Source: Pegoplata infirma
Lineage: Eukaryota > Arthropoda > Insecta > Diptera > Anthomyiidae
Length of the DNA stretch: 64,000 bases
Reading direction: 5' to 3'
Assembly (NCBI GenBank): GCA_963921195.1
Contig: OY992536.1
Span: forward strand, 285,281,530-285,345,529
The notes beneath the pieces were generated by a model, which searched no databases, was not told where the DNA came from, and saw only the letters and a list, made by a program, of their open reading frames with translations. A program made the translations under genes and the position numbers. Below, one piece after another: positions 35,573-46,398 of the stretch (position 1 is the first letter of the stretch; every line of letters begins with the position of its first letter).

Positions 35573-36735
35573 AGAGGTGAGTCACAGTTGGGTCGGAAGA
35601 CCACAACCACAAAGAGTTTTTGTCAGATTACAACCACAAAAGTTATTGAATATTTTATTTTTTTTCCTAACATTTGCTTCTCTCATCAGATATTTAGCAC
35701 CAAAAAATAAAGGTGTATAAAACTTTTTTAAAATGGCAATTGGCTAAAAAGGAAAAATCGTGACAACATTTTTATCGTGGCGACATTTTTTGTTTTAATC
35801 AGGTTGCCGTATTAAAACAAATTTTATACACCTTTTTTTTTTGGTGATAATTATCTAACGATAGAAGCAGATGCTAGGAAAAAAATATAATATTCAATAA
35901 CTTTTGTGGTTGTAATCTGACAAAAACTATTTGTGGTTGTGGTCTGTTGACACCAGAGCTTCGAAGAATGAAATCCTTTTCGAATGAATTCTCAAAAAAA
36001 TCCATTCAATTTTCATAGTCATTGAATGCATTCGATTTCATAAATCAACATTGAATGCAGTCCTTGGAATTCATTCGATTGAATGAACAAAAATGAATGC
36101 ATTCGATTTCTTGTTCATTCGATGTAGAAAAATCGAATGCATTCGATTTTTATCATTCCACTGCGAATGCAATCGATTTTTTAAATATGTAGACCAAAAT
36201 GGAGGCAAATTTTGGTCCATAGTATCGCATACTCTCTTTACATACGATGACCCTAATGGGCTCTAATTTTGAATCCAAAAAAATTGGTGTTCCCGAAAAT
36301 TTAAAAAATGCACATATTAACTGCCTATACGACAAAAAAAAAATGTGAAGAGTGTTAGCGATACTATGGACAAAAAATTGGCTCCGTTTTGCTCTATCTT
36401 GGTTAGTTTTATTAAGTTTTTTATGCAATGAATGAATAAGCCATTCGATTTTTCAAATTGAATGAAAAGAAAATCGATTGCATTCGCAAGTGAATGCATT
36501 CGATTTTTAAAAGTCGAATGAAAAAAAATCGAATGCATTCGATTTTTGAAAGTCGAATGAAAAATAAAACGAATGCATTCGATATTTATAAATCGAATGA
36601 GTTTAAAGTGAATTCATTCAATTCGCTAAAATGTGATTGGGGAATGCAATCACTAAATTTTCACTCAGAATGACAAATCGAATTAAGGAATGAAATCCTT
36701 CGAATCTCTGGTTGACACAACTGTGATCCGCCTCT
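35573..36735. mobile_element. foldback MITE (AGAGGTGAGTCACAGTTG) interrupted by a hAT element
   Basis: The left arm AGAGGTGAGTCACAGTTGGG then 'GACCACAACCACAAA' is the inverse of 35924-35945 plus 36711-36735 ('TTTGTGGTTGTGGTCTG', 'CAACTGTGATCCGCCTCT'). Removing the hAT insertion at 35954-36710 and one TSD copy leaves a foldback of about 400 bp. Confidence 0.7.
35954..36710. mobile_element. hAT element (CGAATGCATTCGATT-rich), TSD GTTGACAC
   Basis: Begins CAGAGCTTCGAAGAATG and ends CCTTCGAATCTCTG. GTTGACAC is duplicated at 35946-35953 and 36711-36718. Both ends are built of repeated ATCGAATGCATTCGATT words. The core (36180-36330) shares 'GAATCCAAAAAAATTGG' and 'TTCCCGAAAATTT' with the element at 3299-4246. 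Confidence 0.93.
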
Positions 36736-36818
36736 AATTTAAATTAATCGCTCGATTTTTGACGCGTTTTTTCGTTTCCCGCTCCAATTGTGATTAATCC
36801 CTCTATTCTATTTTCATG

Positions 36819-39085
36819 CACACAAAAAAAAATCGAGGTAATATTACCTAAAATTATAGTATAAAAATACCTTAGCGCCAGGCAAACGGGGCATTTGCTA
36901 AGTAAAAAGGTAATGTTACTTAAAAGCAAAGGTAATTCCTATGTTCGAAAATTTATTATGGTTGACAGAAATTTACCTTAGCTTTTTAGGTAAAATAGCA
37001 TTGATAAATAGGTAATATTACGTAAATAATTTGGTAGTGTTACCTTGCATTAGTAATGGTATTTTTACACCATTTCCTTTCAAAATTTAAATAAAAAATA
37101 CGAAAAGTTTATTATTTTCAATTTATTTTATATTTATATTTTTTTCACTGTCTTAAATTTTAAAGAAAAGTTATTTATATAGAAAAATTATCAGTTCTAA
37201 TACACTTTTTAAATAGAAAAATTTTAAGATTCTTAGATATTTTAAGACTCTGAGACATTTTTTATATAAAAAACTTAGAATTTTTCTATAGAAAAAATAT
37301 CTCAGAATCTGAGATTTTTTCTATAGAAAAATATCTTAAAATCTCAGATTTTTTTCTATAGAAAAATGTCTCAGAGTCTAAGATTTTTCTATAGAAAAAT
37401 GTCTTAGAATCTGAAATTTTTTTTTATAGAAAAATGTCTCAGAATCTAAGATTTTTTCTATAGAAAAATGTCTCGGAATCTGAAATTTTTTCTATAAAAA
37501 ATGTCACAGAACATGAGATTTTTTCTATAGAAAAATGTCTCAGAATGTGATATTTTTTCTATAGAAAAATGTCTCAGAATGTGATATTTTTTCTATAGAA
37601 AAATGTCTCAGATTGTGATATTTTTTCTATAGAAAAATGTCTCAGAATCTGAGATTTTTTTATAGAAAAATGTCTCAGAATCTGAGATTTTTTCTATAGA
37701 AAAATGTCTCAGAATCTGAGATTTTTTCTATAGAAAAATGTCTCAGAACCTTGATTTTTTCTATAGAAAAATGTCTCGAAATCTGAAATTTTTTCTATAG
37801 AAAAATGTCTCAGAATCTGAGATTTTTTCTTTAGAAAAATGTCTCTGAATCTTATATTTTTTCTATAGAAAAATGTCTCAGAATCTCAGATTTCTTCTAT
37901 AGAAAAATATCTCAGAATTTGAGACTATTCTATAGAAAAATGTTTCAGAATCTGAGATTTTTTCTATAGAAAAATGTCTAAGAGTCTGAGATATTTTCTA
38001 TTCAAAAATGTTTCAGAATCTGAGAATTTCCCTATAGAAAAAATCTGCCAGAATCTGCGAATTTTTCTATAGAATAAATGTATCAGAATGAGATTTTATC
38101 GATACAAAAATGTGTCAGAAAATGTCTATAGAAAAATTCTCAGATTCTGAAACATTTTTTCTATAGGGAAACTCTCAGATTCTGAAAGATTTTTGAAAAG
38201 AAAATATCTCAGACTCTAAGACATTTTTCTATAGAAAAAAACGCAGATTCTGAGACGTTTTTCTATAGAAAAATCACAGATTCTGAGACATTTTTTCCTA
38301 TAGAAAAATTCTCAAATTTATTTTCTATTGAAAAATTCTCAAATTCTGATATATTTTTTCTATACAAAAATTCTTAGATTCTGAGAAATTTTTTCTATAG
38401 AAAAATGCTCAGATTCTGAGATATTTTTTCTATAGAAAAATTCTCGGATACTGAGATATTTTGCTATAGAAAAGTTCTCAGATTTAGAAAAATTTTCTTT
38501 AAATATGAGAACTTTTCTATAAATAAATGTCTCAGATTCTATGAAATTTTGTACCATTAAATCATTATAATTTAGAAACAATCGAATTTAAAAAATTGCG
38601 TGTAAAAACTTAGACATTCCATGTAAGCACTTGTTTTCATTTTTAGAACTGCTTTAAGTTTCCTTTTTTTCTAATTCTTGATGACTTCTTCCCATCATAA
38701 TTTTCATTGAATTGCAATTCTCGTTATCTAAAAAAAAACATTGAAAATTATAAAATTTACACTTTTTACGAATAAATTAAATAATAAAATTACCTTTTCT
38801 TACATAATTTGTTGCGAATTGTTAATTTCCATCTGTTTTATTGCGTTGAAAAATCATGAAAATATATGTTGAAAAATTTTGATGTTTGTTTTATTTTTAT
38901 TTAATTTCAAATTATTGTCAACAAATTTTTCGAAGTTATACCTAAATTGAAAAGTAAAAACTGCATAGCTAATAGGTATTTGAATTACATAGTGCTAAGG
39001 TAATATGCCTTGTATTTTTAAATTCATAGAAAAAATAAATACCTATGCCAGCTAAGGCATTATTACCTCGATTATTTTTTTGTGT
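36819..39085. mobile_element. CACACAAAAA-type TIR element carrying the 35-bp satellite (copy 2)
   Basis: Begins CACACA, A-run, TCGAGGTAATATTACC, and ends 'GCATTATTACCTCG', T-run, GTGTG. Flanked by TG on both sides. Same termini as 14951-18491, with a shorter, older satellite inside and its own flanking unique arms. Confidence 0.75.
37190..38530 (-). repeat. 35-bp palindromic satellite array 2, degenerate, with orientation switch
   Basis: Units 'TCTCAGAATCTGAGATTTTT' plus 'TCTATAGAAAAATG' are mostly in the opposite written orientation to array 1, then switch near 38110-38140 to the array 1 orientation ('AAATTCTCAGATTCTGA'). Unit-to-unit divergence is high, but CTATAG is largely kept. Confidence 0.93.
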
Positions 39086-39482
39086 GTGGCGTTTTTTATC
39101 TCTCTCATTTTTCCTCTCATTTTCTAACGTTGCCAGATTTTAACCTAAAAAATATTGTTTTTCTGTACAGTGTTGTAAAATATTAGTTTTTGGGCCGATG
39201 GAAATAAACAACAAAGCAAAATTCGAAAATTTTTTTGTTAAAGCCGAATTTTTTTATTAAAAAAATATATGGAGAATTATTTAAAAATGGAGTTTCTAAA
39301 AAATTAATAGGAATTGTTAAAAACATATGCCATAGAGAAACTGGGGTAAATTTGAAAACACCCATTTTTATATAAACCAATTCCCATTAAATCCCCAGAG
39401 TACCAAAAAATACAACTCTACAAATTTAAATACGTTTACCATACAACCGCGTAAAATATACACCTTGACGGATGGCAGCCAT

Positions 39483-39521
39483 CTTTTCTTTCTTTTGCGT
39501 TTACGAAGTTAAATAGCCAAC
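39483..39521 (+). promoter_or_regulatory. RpS29: RpS29 transcription start / 5' TOP tract
   Basis: The pyrimidine run CTTTTCTTTCTTTT begins at about 39483, 39 bases before the ATG. It is the kind of 5' terminal oligopyrimidine start used by ribosomal protein genes for growth-dependent translation. The exact start base is inferred. Confidence 0.6.
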
Positions 39522-39583
39522 ATGGGTTTTGCTAATCTTTGGTATTCTCATCCACGTAAATACGGACAAGGCTCCAGATGCTG
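39522..39583 (+). CDS. RpS29: RpS29 coding exon 1
   Basis: [20 protein letters not shown] plus two bases, before donor GTAAAT. Confidence 0.96.
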
Positions 39584-40210
39584 GTAAATATCCATACTCC
39601 ATCAAATTCCCTACAAAATGATATATAAATGTTATGAATGCCTAATCGGGAACATTGAAAAAAACCTGATTGAAATTTTTGACCACATGAAAGTGAGGTT
39701 ATGTGTAGTGGGAAAATGTGTTAATTTGCTACTAAAAAAAATTAAAATTTATGTGGTGCTCATAATATTTATAATTATTTTTAATATTTCTATATATATA
39801 TTAGCCCCCGGTTGAGTACGGAATTTGCGGTAATATTTAAGTTGCAATTTCCTTAATTGAGGGTGGCTACAATAAAATTTTCTGTAATTGCTAATATACA
39901 TAGAGATTAAACCATGTGGATGATTTCATTATAAAGTGATGAGAAATATAAATATTCTTTTATAGATATGTTAAAATTACTTAAATTGTAATGTGATCCA
40001 TTAAAAAGTGATGTATTTTGTTTATTTTTAGCCGTGCCTGCTCTAACCGTCATGGTTTGATCCGTAAATATGGCTTGAACATTTGCCGTCAATGCTTCAG
40101 AGAATACGCCAATGATATTGGTTTCAAGAAGGTGGGCATTTTAATAGAAATTGAGTTTTTTTTCAACAGTAATCTTATAATTTTTTCTAATTTCTTTACA
40201 GTTGGATTAA
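39522..40210 (+). CDS. RpS29: 40S ribosomal protein S29 (uS14), 56 residues, three exons
   Basis: A structural zinc-binding protein of the small-subunit head. Coding exons 39522-39583, 40032-40131 and 40202-40210 are all joined by GT-AG. The start reads [19 protein letters not shown], then a zinc-ribbon-type CC-x2-C motif, [18 protein letters not shown] and [14 protein letters not shown]. Length and sequence are those of the eukaryotic protein. The last coding exon has only LD and the stop. AATAAA at about 40420 is the likely poly(A) signal. Divergent from the zinc-finger gene, with 6.8 kb between start codons. Confidence 0.97.
40032..40131 (+). CDS. RpS29: RpS29 coding exon 2
   Basis: The first base completes the second Cys of the pair, then [14 protein letters not shown] to GFKK in phase 0, before donor GTGGGC. 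Confidence 0.96.
40202..40210 (+). CDS. RpS29: RpS29 coding exon 3 (LD and stop)
   Basis: Acceptor TTTCTTTACAG followed by TTG GAT TAA, restoring the universal KKLD ending. Confidence 0.95.
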
Positions 40211-41267
40211 ATCCTCTTTGATGTTAAATATTTGTTAATATAACACCCCCTCTGAGGTTACCGTTTGAAAGTTTAGATAAGAACTTTTTTTTTGTATAAA
40301 ACAATGAAATGAATTATCATCTGGAAGCAGACTTGGCTACTTTGGGGAATTGTTAACTAAACACTTATTATTTTCCTCATATTGTTGGAGAATCTCTTAT
40401 TTGAGCTTTCCAATGGTTAAATAAAAAAAGAAAAACTACAGTAAAAAAACCAAAAAAATATTTTGTTTAAAAATTTGATAAATACAATTTCCAGTTTCTT
40501 TTACATTGATAAACTAATGGACAACATCTCTATGCTTGACTGAATTTACACTTTTATACTTCCTTAAAATATTAGCTTTAAAGCTAAATCCAATGTACTT
40601 TCAATTTTATCGCAAAAAAAAAATCCTTTCGTTTTTTATAAACTAAAATCTATAATTTTTATGTTTTCCATACATTTATTTTCTAACGTAACTTCCTGTT
40701 AATGGAAAACAACAAAAAAAAATGTTGCTGTCTACATTTTAAGACACAACTACTTGTTAGGTGATCAAATATTCAGCCACCAAAATGTGGCATTGAGTTT
40801 GTATTACTGTTACTTGTTTTCTTGCAGCAACTTGATTTTTTTATTATTGTGCCACATTAAATTTGTTCATACATATAAAGTAACTTGTTGCATGATGTTT
40901 GAAAACGTGGAAAATATTCGTAGCAAAAAACTAGTTTAAACAGTTTGTAGGTTGATAGATGATAGGCCTTAAAAGTTACAGCTTCCAAGTAAATCGTGTA
41001 ATTATTGTGGTTAAAATTTAAAACATGTAAACTTCGATTATTTGAAATCCCGCATTAAGACCGCAGACTGTTCTGGAAAATATATGTTTGCAATTCTTAT
41101 TAAATTTTATTGTGAGAACAAATTGCCATATAATGAAGAAATAACGATATTTTCCCAAATTTGTTAAGTGTAAACTACAACGTCTAATAGATCTTATTCA
41201 AATAGTTTTCAAGTCCCAGATACATTTTTAAATAAATTCCGGTTCTGGTGCCGGTTCCCCGGTTCTA
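40211..41267 (+). other. RpS29: RpS29 3' UTR and unassigned intergenic sequence
   Basis: AATAAA near 40420 marks the probable 3' end. Beyond it the sequence is moderately complex and AT-rich, with no repeat or exon I could support. Confidence 0.5.
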
Positions 41268-41279
41268 CACCATTTACAG

Positions 41280-41845
41280 ATGTAATTCGAAAAAGATCAA
41301 TTGTAATTCGAAGATTCTATTTGTAATTCGAAGATTCCATTTGTAATTCGAAGATTCCATTTGTAATTCGAAGATTCCATTTGTAATTCGAATACTCCAA
41401 TTGTAATTCGAAGATTCCATTTGTAATTCGAAGATTCCAATTGTAATTCGAAAAAGATCAATTGTAATTCGAAAAAGATCAATTGTAATTCGTAAAAGAT
41501 CAATTGTAATTCGTAAAAGATCAATTGTAATTCGTAAAAGGTCAATTGTAATTCGTAAAAGATCAATTGTAATTCGTAAAAGATCAATTGTAATTAGAAG
41601 ATTCCATTTGTAATTCGTAAAAGATCAATTGTAATTCGTAAAAGATCAATTGTAATTCGAAAAAGATCAATTGTAATTCGAAAAAGATCAATTGTAATTC
41701 GTAAAAGATCAATTGTAATTCGTAAAAGATCAATTGTAATTCGTAAAAGGTCAATTGTAATTCGAAAAAGATCAATTGTAATTCGTAAAAGATCAATTGT
41801 AATTCGAAGATTCCAATTGTAATTCGTAAATTATCAATGTAAATT
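41280..41845 (+). repeat. 21-bp minisatellite (GATCAATTGTAATTCGTAAAA), left arm of an inverted array
   Basis: About 27 units with period 21 bp, beginning as GATTCCATTTGTAATTCGAA variants and becoming homogeneous to the right. All reading frames stay open through units, which makes spurious repetitive ORFs. Confidence 0.95.
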
Positions 41846-41864
41846 CAGTTGATGTTTTTCGAAT

Positions 41865-42080
41865 TACAATTGGAATCTTCGAATTACAATTGATCTTTTG
41901 CGAATTACAATTGATCTTTTACGAATTACAATTGATCTTTTTCGAATTACAATTGATCTTTTACGAATTACAATTGATCTTTTTCGAATTACAATTGATC
42001 TTTTACGAATTACAATTGATCTTTTTCGAATTACAATTGATCTTTTACGAATTAAAATTGATCTTTTACGAATACATGTT
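41865..42080 (-). repeat. 21-bp minisatellite, right arm (inverted)
   Basis: About ten units of CGAATTACAATTGATCTTTT, the inverse complement of the array to the left. The two arms meet head to head across a ~20-bp spacer. Confidence 0.95.
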
Positions 42081-42298
42081 TTGTATTTATTAAAGCTAAG
42101 AAAACATTTTAATTGTACGAAATTTCGCAAAATATACTTACCGGTAGTCCCGGGAATACCGGTAATACCGTCAGAACCGGAACCGGGAATAATTCACCGG
42201 AAACCGGTACCATTCCCCGGTAATACCGTAATTCTAAGTTTGGAAAACCATATTTTTTTGAAATATTTTTTTTTTTTAATTCAGAAATAAATTCTTCC

Positions 42299-42800
42299 TC
42301 TACACCATTTACAATTGTATTTTAAAATTGGTCAAATATATTTTACAATTGTCCAAATGAATTTTAGAATTGGCTTTAATGGCTTTGTATTACAATATGG
42401 ATTAATAAACAAATAAATAAAATACATTTGGAACATTTTAAAATATATTTGGAAGTTTTTAAAATACATTTGGAAATTTTGAAATACATTTGGAAATTTT
42501 GAAATACATTTGGACAATTTTGAAAATAAATTTGGAAACTTTTAAATACAATTGGAAAATTTTAAAATACATTTGGACAATTTTTAAATACATTTGGACA
42601 ATTTTAAAATACATTTGGATAATTTTAAATTTAATTTGGACAATTTTAAAATACATTTGGACAATTTTAAAATTCATTTGGACAATTTTTAAATATATTT
42701 TTACAAATTTAAAATACATTAGGAAAATTTTAAAATTAATTTGGAAAATTTTACATACATTTGGACAATTTTAAAATTTATTTGGGCAGTAGCAAAATAT
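42299..42800 (+). repeat. 21-bp minisatellite (TTTGGACAATTTTAAAATACA)
   Basis: Opens with CTACACCATTTACAATTG and runs about 20 imperfect units. It is the inverse-orientation relative of 11640-11780. The array at 41280 opens with the same CTACACCATTTACA phrase. Confidence 0.9.
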
Positions 42801-42829
42801 ATTTGGACAATTTTTAATGAATTGAATTT

Positions 42830-43980
42830 TTTTTTTAGAAAAAATCATGTTAAAATTGATTTTTTTTAATTTAAGAGGTGATCACCAATTTTAGCTAATT
42901 TTAATCTAGCACCTGTAGTTAAATAATAAAATTCAGTTAAAGCTTTTTTTAGAAAAAACATATGAAAAAACAGATTTTTGTGAATTTTAAGCTATCCCCA
43001 TTTTTTGCTATTGTAACTCGCCTATAGTAAACTAATAAATTAGTAGTACAATTTTTTTTTTCAGAAAAAATAATTTAAAATAGATTTTTGGAAATTTTTA
43101 GCGATGATACCCAATTTCTGAATAATTTTTATTAGAAAATAAAAATTGTTTTATTCGACCTCTAAAATATTATATTTTGAGGATTTTTATTCTGGCTCGA
43201 GGTCATTATTTTCTTTACTAATTAAAACCATGATATTCTCATAGCATAATTTTTAAGAAAAATATTTTTTGATTTTAAATTTATTTATGTTGGTCATTTC
43301 TGCAAGACTTAATCGACACAAGTTTCGGAATTTGTCAGATTAAGTCTTGCAAAAATGACCAACATAAATAAATTTAAAACAAAAAAATAATTTTCTTGAA
43401 AATTATGCTATGAGAATATCATGGTTTTAATTAGTAAAGAAAATAATGTCCTCGAGCCACAATAAATATAATATTTTAAAGGTCGAATAAAACAATTTTT
43501 ATTGTTTAATAAAAATTAATCAGACTTTTTGGAAATTTTTAGTAATCATCCCGAAATTTTGCTGTAACAGCTCTAGTTAACTAATAAATTAATATTAACG
43601 TTTTTTTTTTTTTAAATCGTGTAAAAAAAAGGATTTCATAAAATTTTTAGAGATGATCTCCGATTTTTGCTATTTTTATTCTAGCACGTGTAGTTAACTA
43701 ATAAATTGCAATAATTTTTTTTTAGAAAAAAAAAAAATGTAAAAATGGATTTTTGAAAACTTTTAGCGATGATCCCCATTTTTTCTACTTTTGCTGTAGC
43801 ACATCTAGTTACCTTATAAATTAAACTTTTTGGAAAAATTGATATTAAATGAATTTTTGGAAATTTTTAGTGATGATCCTCATTTTTTGCTATTTTAGAA
43901 AAATTCATTTAAAATTTTTTTTTGGAATCTTTAAGCGATCACCAATGTTGGCTATTTTTGCTTCAGCACCGCTAGTTCAC
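42830..43980 (+). repeat. degenerate ~110-bp satellite (GCGATGATCCCCATTTTTT), left block
   Basis: Repeated phrase order: TTAGAAAAAATCATGT, then GATTTTTGGAAATTTTTAGC, 'GATGATCCCCATTTTTTGCTA', 'GCTCTAGCACCTCTAGTTAA', 'CTAATAAATT'. Seven or eight units are visible, interrupted by the palindrome 43129-43515. Further units are at 46226-46398 and 48591-48840. Confidence 0.8.
43129..43515. mobile_element. near-perfect ~385-bp palindrome (foldback MITE)
   Basis: The left arm from 'AAATTGTTTTATTCGACCT' to GCAAGACTTAATC is mirrored by GATTAAGTCTTGC to 'AGGTCGAATAAAACAATTT', around a ~20-base centre. Arms include 'ACCATGATATTCTCATAGC' and inverse. It sits inside the ~110-bp satellite. Confidence 0.9.
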
Positions 43981-44595
43981 TCAGAAAACTATGTAAGTTA
44001 CTACATGTGAGTTATTTGTATATTTTACAGTAGTTAGTTGTTTTCAACTACAAAGTCAGTTGTTTTTGTATGAAAAATATCAAACAACTATTTCTGTTAG
44101 TTATTTTAAGTCGTTTTTTTGAACAACTAACAAAAAAGTACTGTGATGTAGTAACAGTTATTTAAAGTAGTTAATTTAATTTTTTTTATCTCTGAAAAAT
44201 TTTCAAAGTTTTTTTCCAAAAAATAAAAATTTTCGTTTGTTTTTATTTTTTACAACTTTTTTAAAAAAAAAATTTAGTCTTCAATTTTTTTTTTTGAAAA
44301 CTGTTTTGATAAAATAAAAATTATATAATTTTTATTTTATCAAATTTGGTGAAAGTAAAACGAATGCATTTTTTTCTTATATTTTTTTAAATTTAAATTA
44401 TTCGATTTCAAATTCAAATGAAAACGTGATCAACAAAACACTAAACTTGATTTTCATGTGAATTAAAAAGTTGTGAAAGACAGAACAGAGGCTATTAATT
44501 CTTTTATTTTTACTACATTTTAGTTGTTTTGACTACAAATGTAAGTTTTTACTACATAAGTCAGTTGTTTTTTGTCAGTTAAAATAACTAACATT
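43978..44595 (+). mobile_element. CACTCAGAAAA-type element, truncated copy
   Basis: Starts CACTCAGAAAACTATGTAAG and follows the complete copy at 46399-47246 closely up to 'ACTAACATT', where similarity stops and CACAGTAAAAAGTTTTGGG begins. The preceding satellite units are also shared with 46226-46398, so at least 790 bp are duplicated. Confidence 0.7.
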
Positions 44596-44878
44596 CACAG
44601 TAAAAAGTTTTGGGTTATATTTAAAGCCCAGCGGAGCACATTTTAAACTACTTTGGAATTAAACTCAATGTTAAATCCGAAATGGGTAATATGCTAAACC
44701 ACATAGAGATTAAAAATTTGATTATCTTTATGTCATTTTTTTTAGTTTTATTTTGATGCCAAAAAATAATTAAATTTCTCTCTTGAAAAACTTATAAAAA
44801 ATAAACGTCAAACGTCATCAAAAAATTGTATTTCATCAAGTTTAAGATAAACACTTAACAAGGAATCCAGGGCACCGT

Positions 44879-46225
44879 GCACGGTGCCCTGGAGAGGATT
44901 TAAATAAAATTTTGGTGTTACTCCAATTTTTAAGCGGATTATGTTTTTGGACTATAAAAGAAAGAAAATGAGCCAAAAAAGAAAAAAAAGTACTAGGCGC
45001 TTTTTTTTTGGCGGGCAAAAAGATGAATTTCAAAAAAACAAAAAAGAATTTATTCTTTCAAATGCATCAAAATTTTTTTATACAGATGTAAATTCATCAC
45101 ATATTCATTTGTCAGTGAGATTTAAATCAGTGGTCGGCACAAAGAGGCATATGAAAGTATTAGTGTTTTAATAAAAATATGCATGTGTTGGTGTATTTCT
45201 TCAACAAAGCGACATCAACCCGCTTTGAAGAAAGTCAGCTTGCTACTAAATAAAATATTTGTTTTTTTTATGCTCTTTGTTGATTTTTTGTTGACATTCG
45301 TGTTGTATACATGTGAATTGCCGATTGTGTTCGGCTCCAGCGTGCAATGGGTGCCGATCACTGATTTAAATACATATCTGACATATTTTTTCAGATATGA
45401 GACTTAAAAGAATAATTTCACTATTTAGTGAGACTAAATCAAATTTCTTCTTTAATTTAATGAAAATTTTAACTCTAGCAGCTACTTCACATTTAATATT
45501 GATCCTGTTTCTAGATTTTGAAGGGGGGAAGTTACCCCAACAATACAAACAAAATTTTCAAAGGATTTTTGGCGAAATAAACAAAATTAAAAAAGGATAT
45601 TAAGTCCATCCATAAGTTTCGCAATAAACAAATAGTCCAAACCACTTTCTGTATCTCTTTTTAAACTATTTACTTTATTTTACTCTTCCTTAGGCATTGC
45701 AAACGCATTTTTAATGATTTTTACTATCGTTTTCTGATTTTTCTTAGTTTTGAAAAAAAAATTTAACAAAAAAGTATTAATTCTTTTAAAATTATATGAC
45801 TCACTAAGGTCTAAACTGAGGCAGCTTTGTGTTCTGCTGTCCGTCTGAGTAGTACACTGAAAACTTTTGAGAACTAACATTTTTAAATACAATTTACAAG
45901 GACATATTTCATTTAGTTTCAATTAATAGTGAAATTATTCTTTTAAGTCTCATATCTGGAAAAATATGTTACATATATATCTAAATCTCACTGATAAGTA
46001 AATATGTGATGAATTTACATCCGTATATACAAATTTTAATGCATTTGAAAGAATAAATTCTTTTTTGTTTTTTTGAAATTCATCTTTTTGCCCGCCAAAA
46101 AAAAGCGCCTAGTACTTTTTTTTCTTTTTTGGCTCATTTTCTTTCTTTTATCTTCTAAAAACATAATCCACTTAAAAATTGGAGTAACACCAAAATTTTA
46201 TTTAAATTCTATCCAGGGCACCGTG
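44879..46225. mobile_element. foldback element with CACGGTGCCCTGG termini and ~300-bp TIRs
   Basis: The left TIR CACGGTGCCCTGG then 'AATAAAATTTTGGTGTTACT' is mirrored by 'AGTAACACCAAAATTTTATT' to CCAGGGCACCGTG at 46225. Arms extend to about 45424 (left, with an inserted hAT MITE) and back to about 45927 (right). On the left the terminus is doubled head to head, giving a perfect 26-bp palindrome at 44866-44891. No transposase ORF. Confidence 0.75.
45128..45363. mobile_element. hAT MITE (CAGTGGTCGGCAC), TSD ATTTAAAT
   Basis: Begins CAGTGGTCGGCAC and ends GTGCCGATCACTG. ATTTAAAT is duplicated at 45120-45127 and 45364-45371. 236 bp, inserted in the left arm of the foldback element, which is why that arm is longer than the right one. 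Confidence 0.95.
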
Positions 46226-46398
46226 CTAGTTACCTTATAAATTAAACTTTTTGGAAAAATTGATGTTAAATGAATTTTTGGAAATTTTTAGTGATGATCC
46301 TCATTTTTTGCTATTTTAGAAAAATTAATTTAAAAAAATTCTTTGGAATCTTTAAGCGATCACCAATGTTGGCAATTTTTGCTTCAGCACCTCTAGTT

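Noticed and set aside
39584..40031. Intronic C/D snoRNA in RpS29 intron 1
   Set aside because: C-box-like GTGATGA words occur (about 39937), but I found no CTGA D box in the right place downstream.
41297..42290. Repetitive ORFs (FYELQLI and IVIRKRS peptides) on both strands
   Set aside because: The 21-bp period is divisible by three, so every frame stays open; similar peptides appear on both strands and track the satellite exactly.
42332..42774. ORFs reading KIVQMYFKIVQ or TILKYIWTILK
   Set aside because: Also products of a 21-bp minisatellite with no start context, and present on both strands.
44940..45600. Remnant transposase ORFs in the foldback element
   Set aside because: Short ORFs (60-76 codons) show no DDE-type motif and are interrupted by the hAT MITE.
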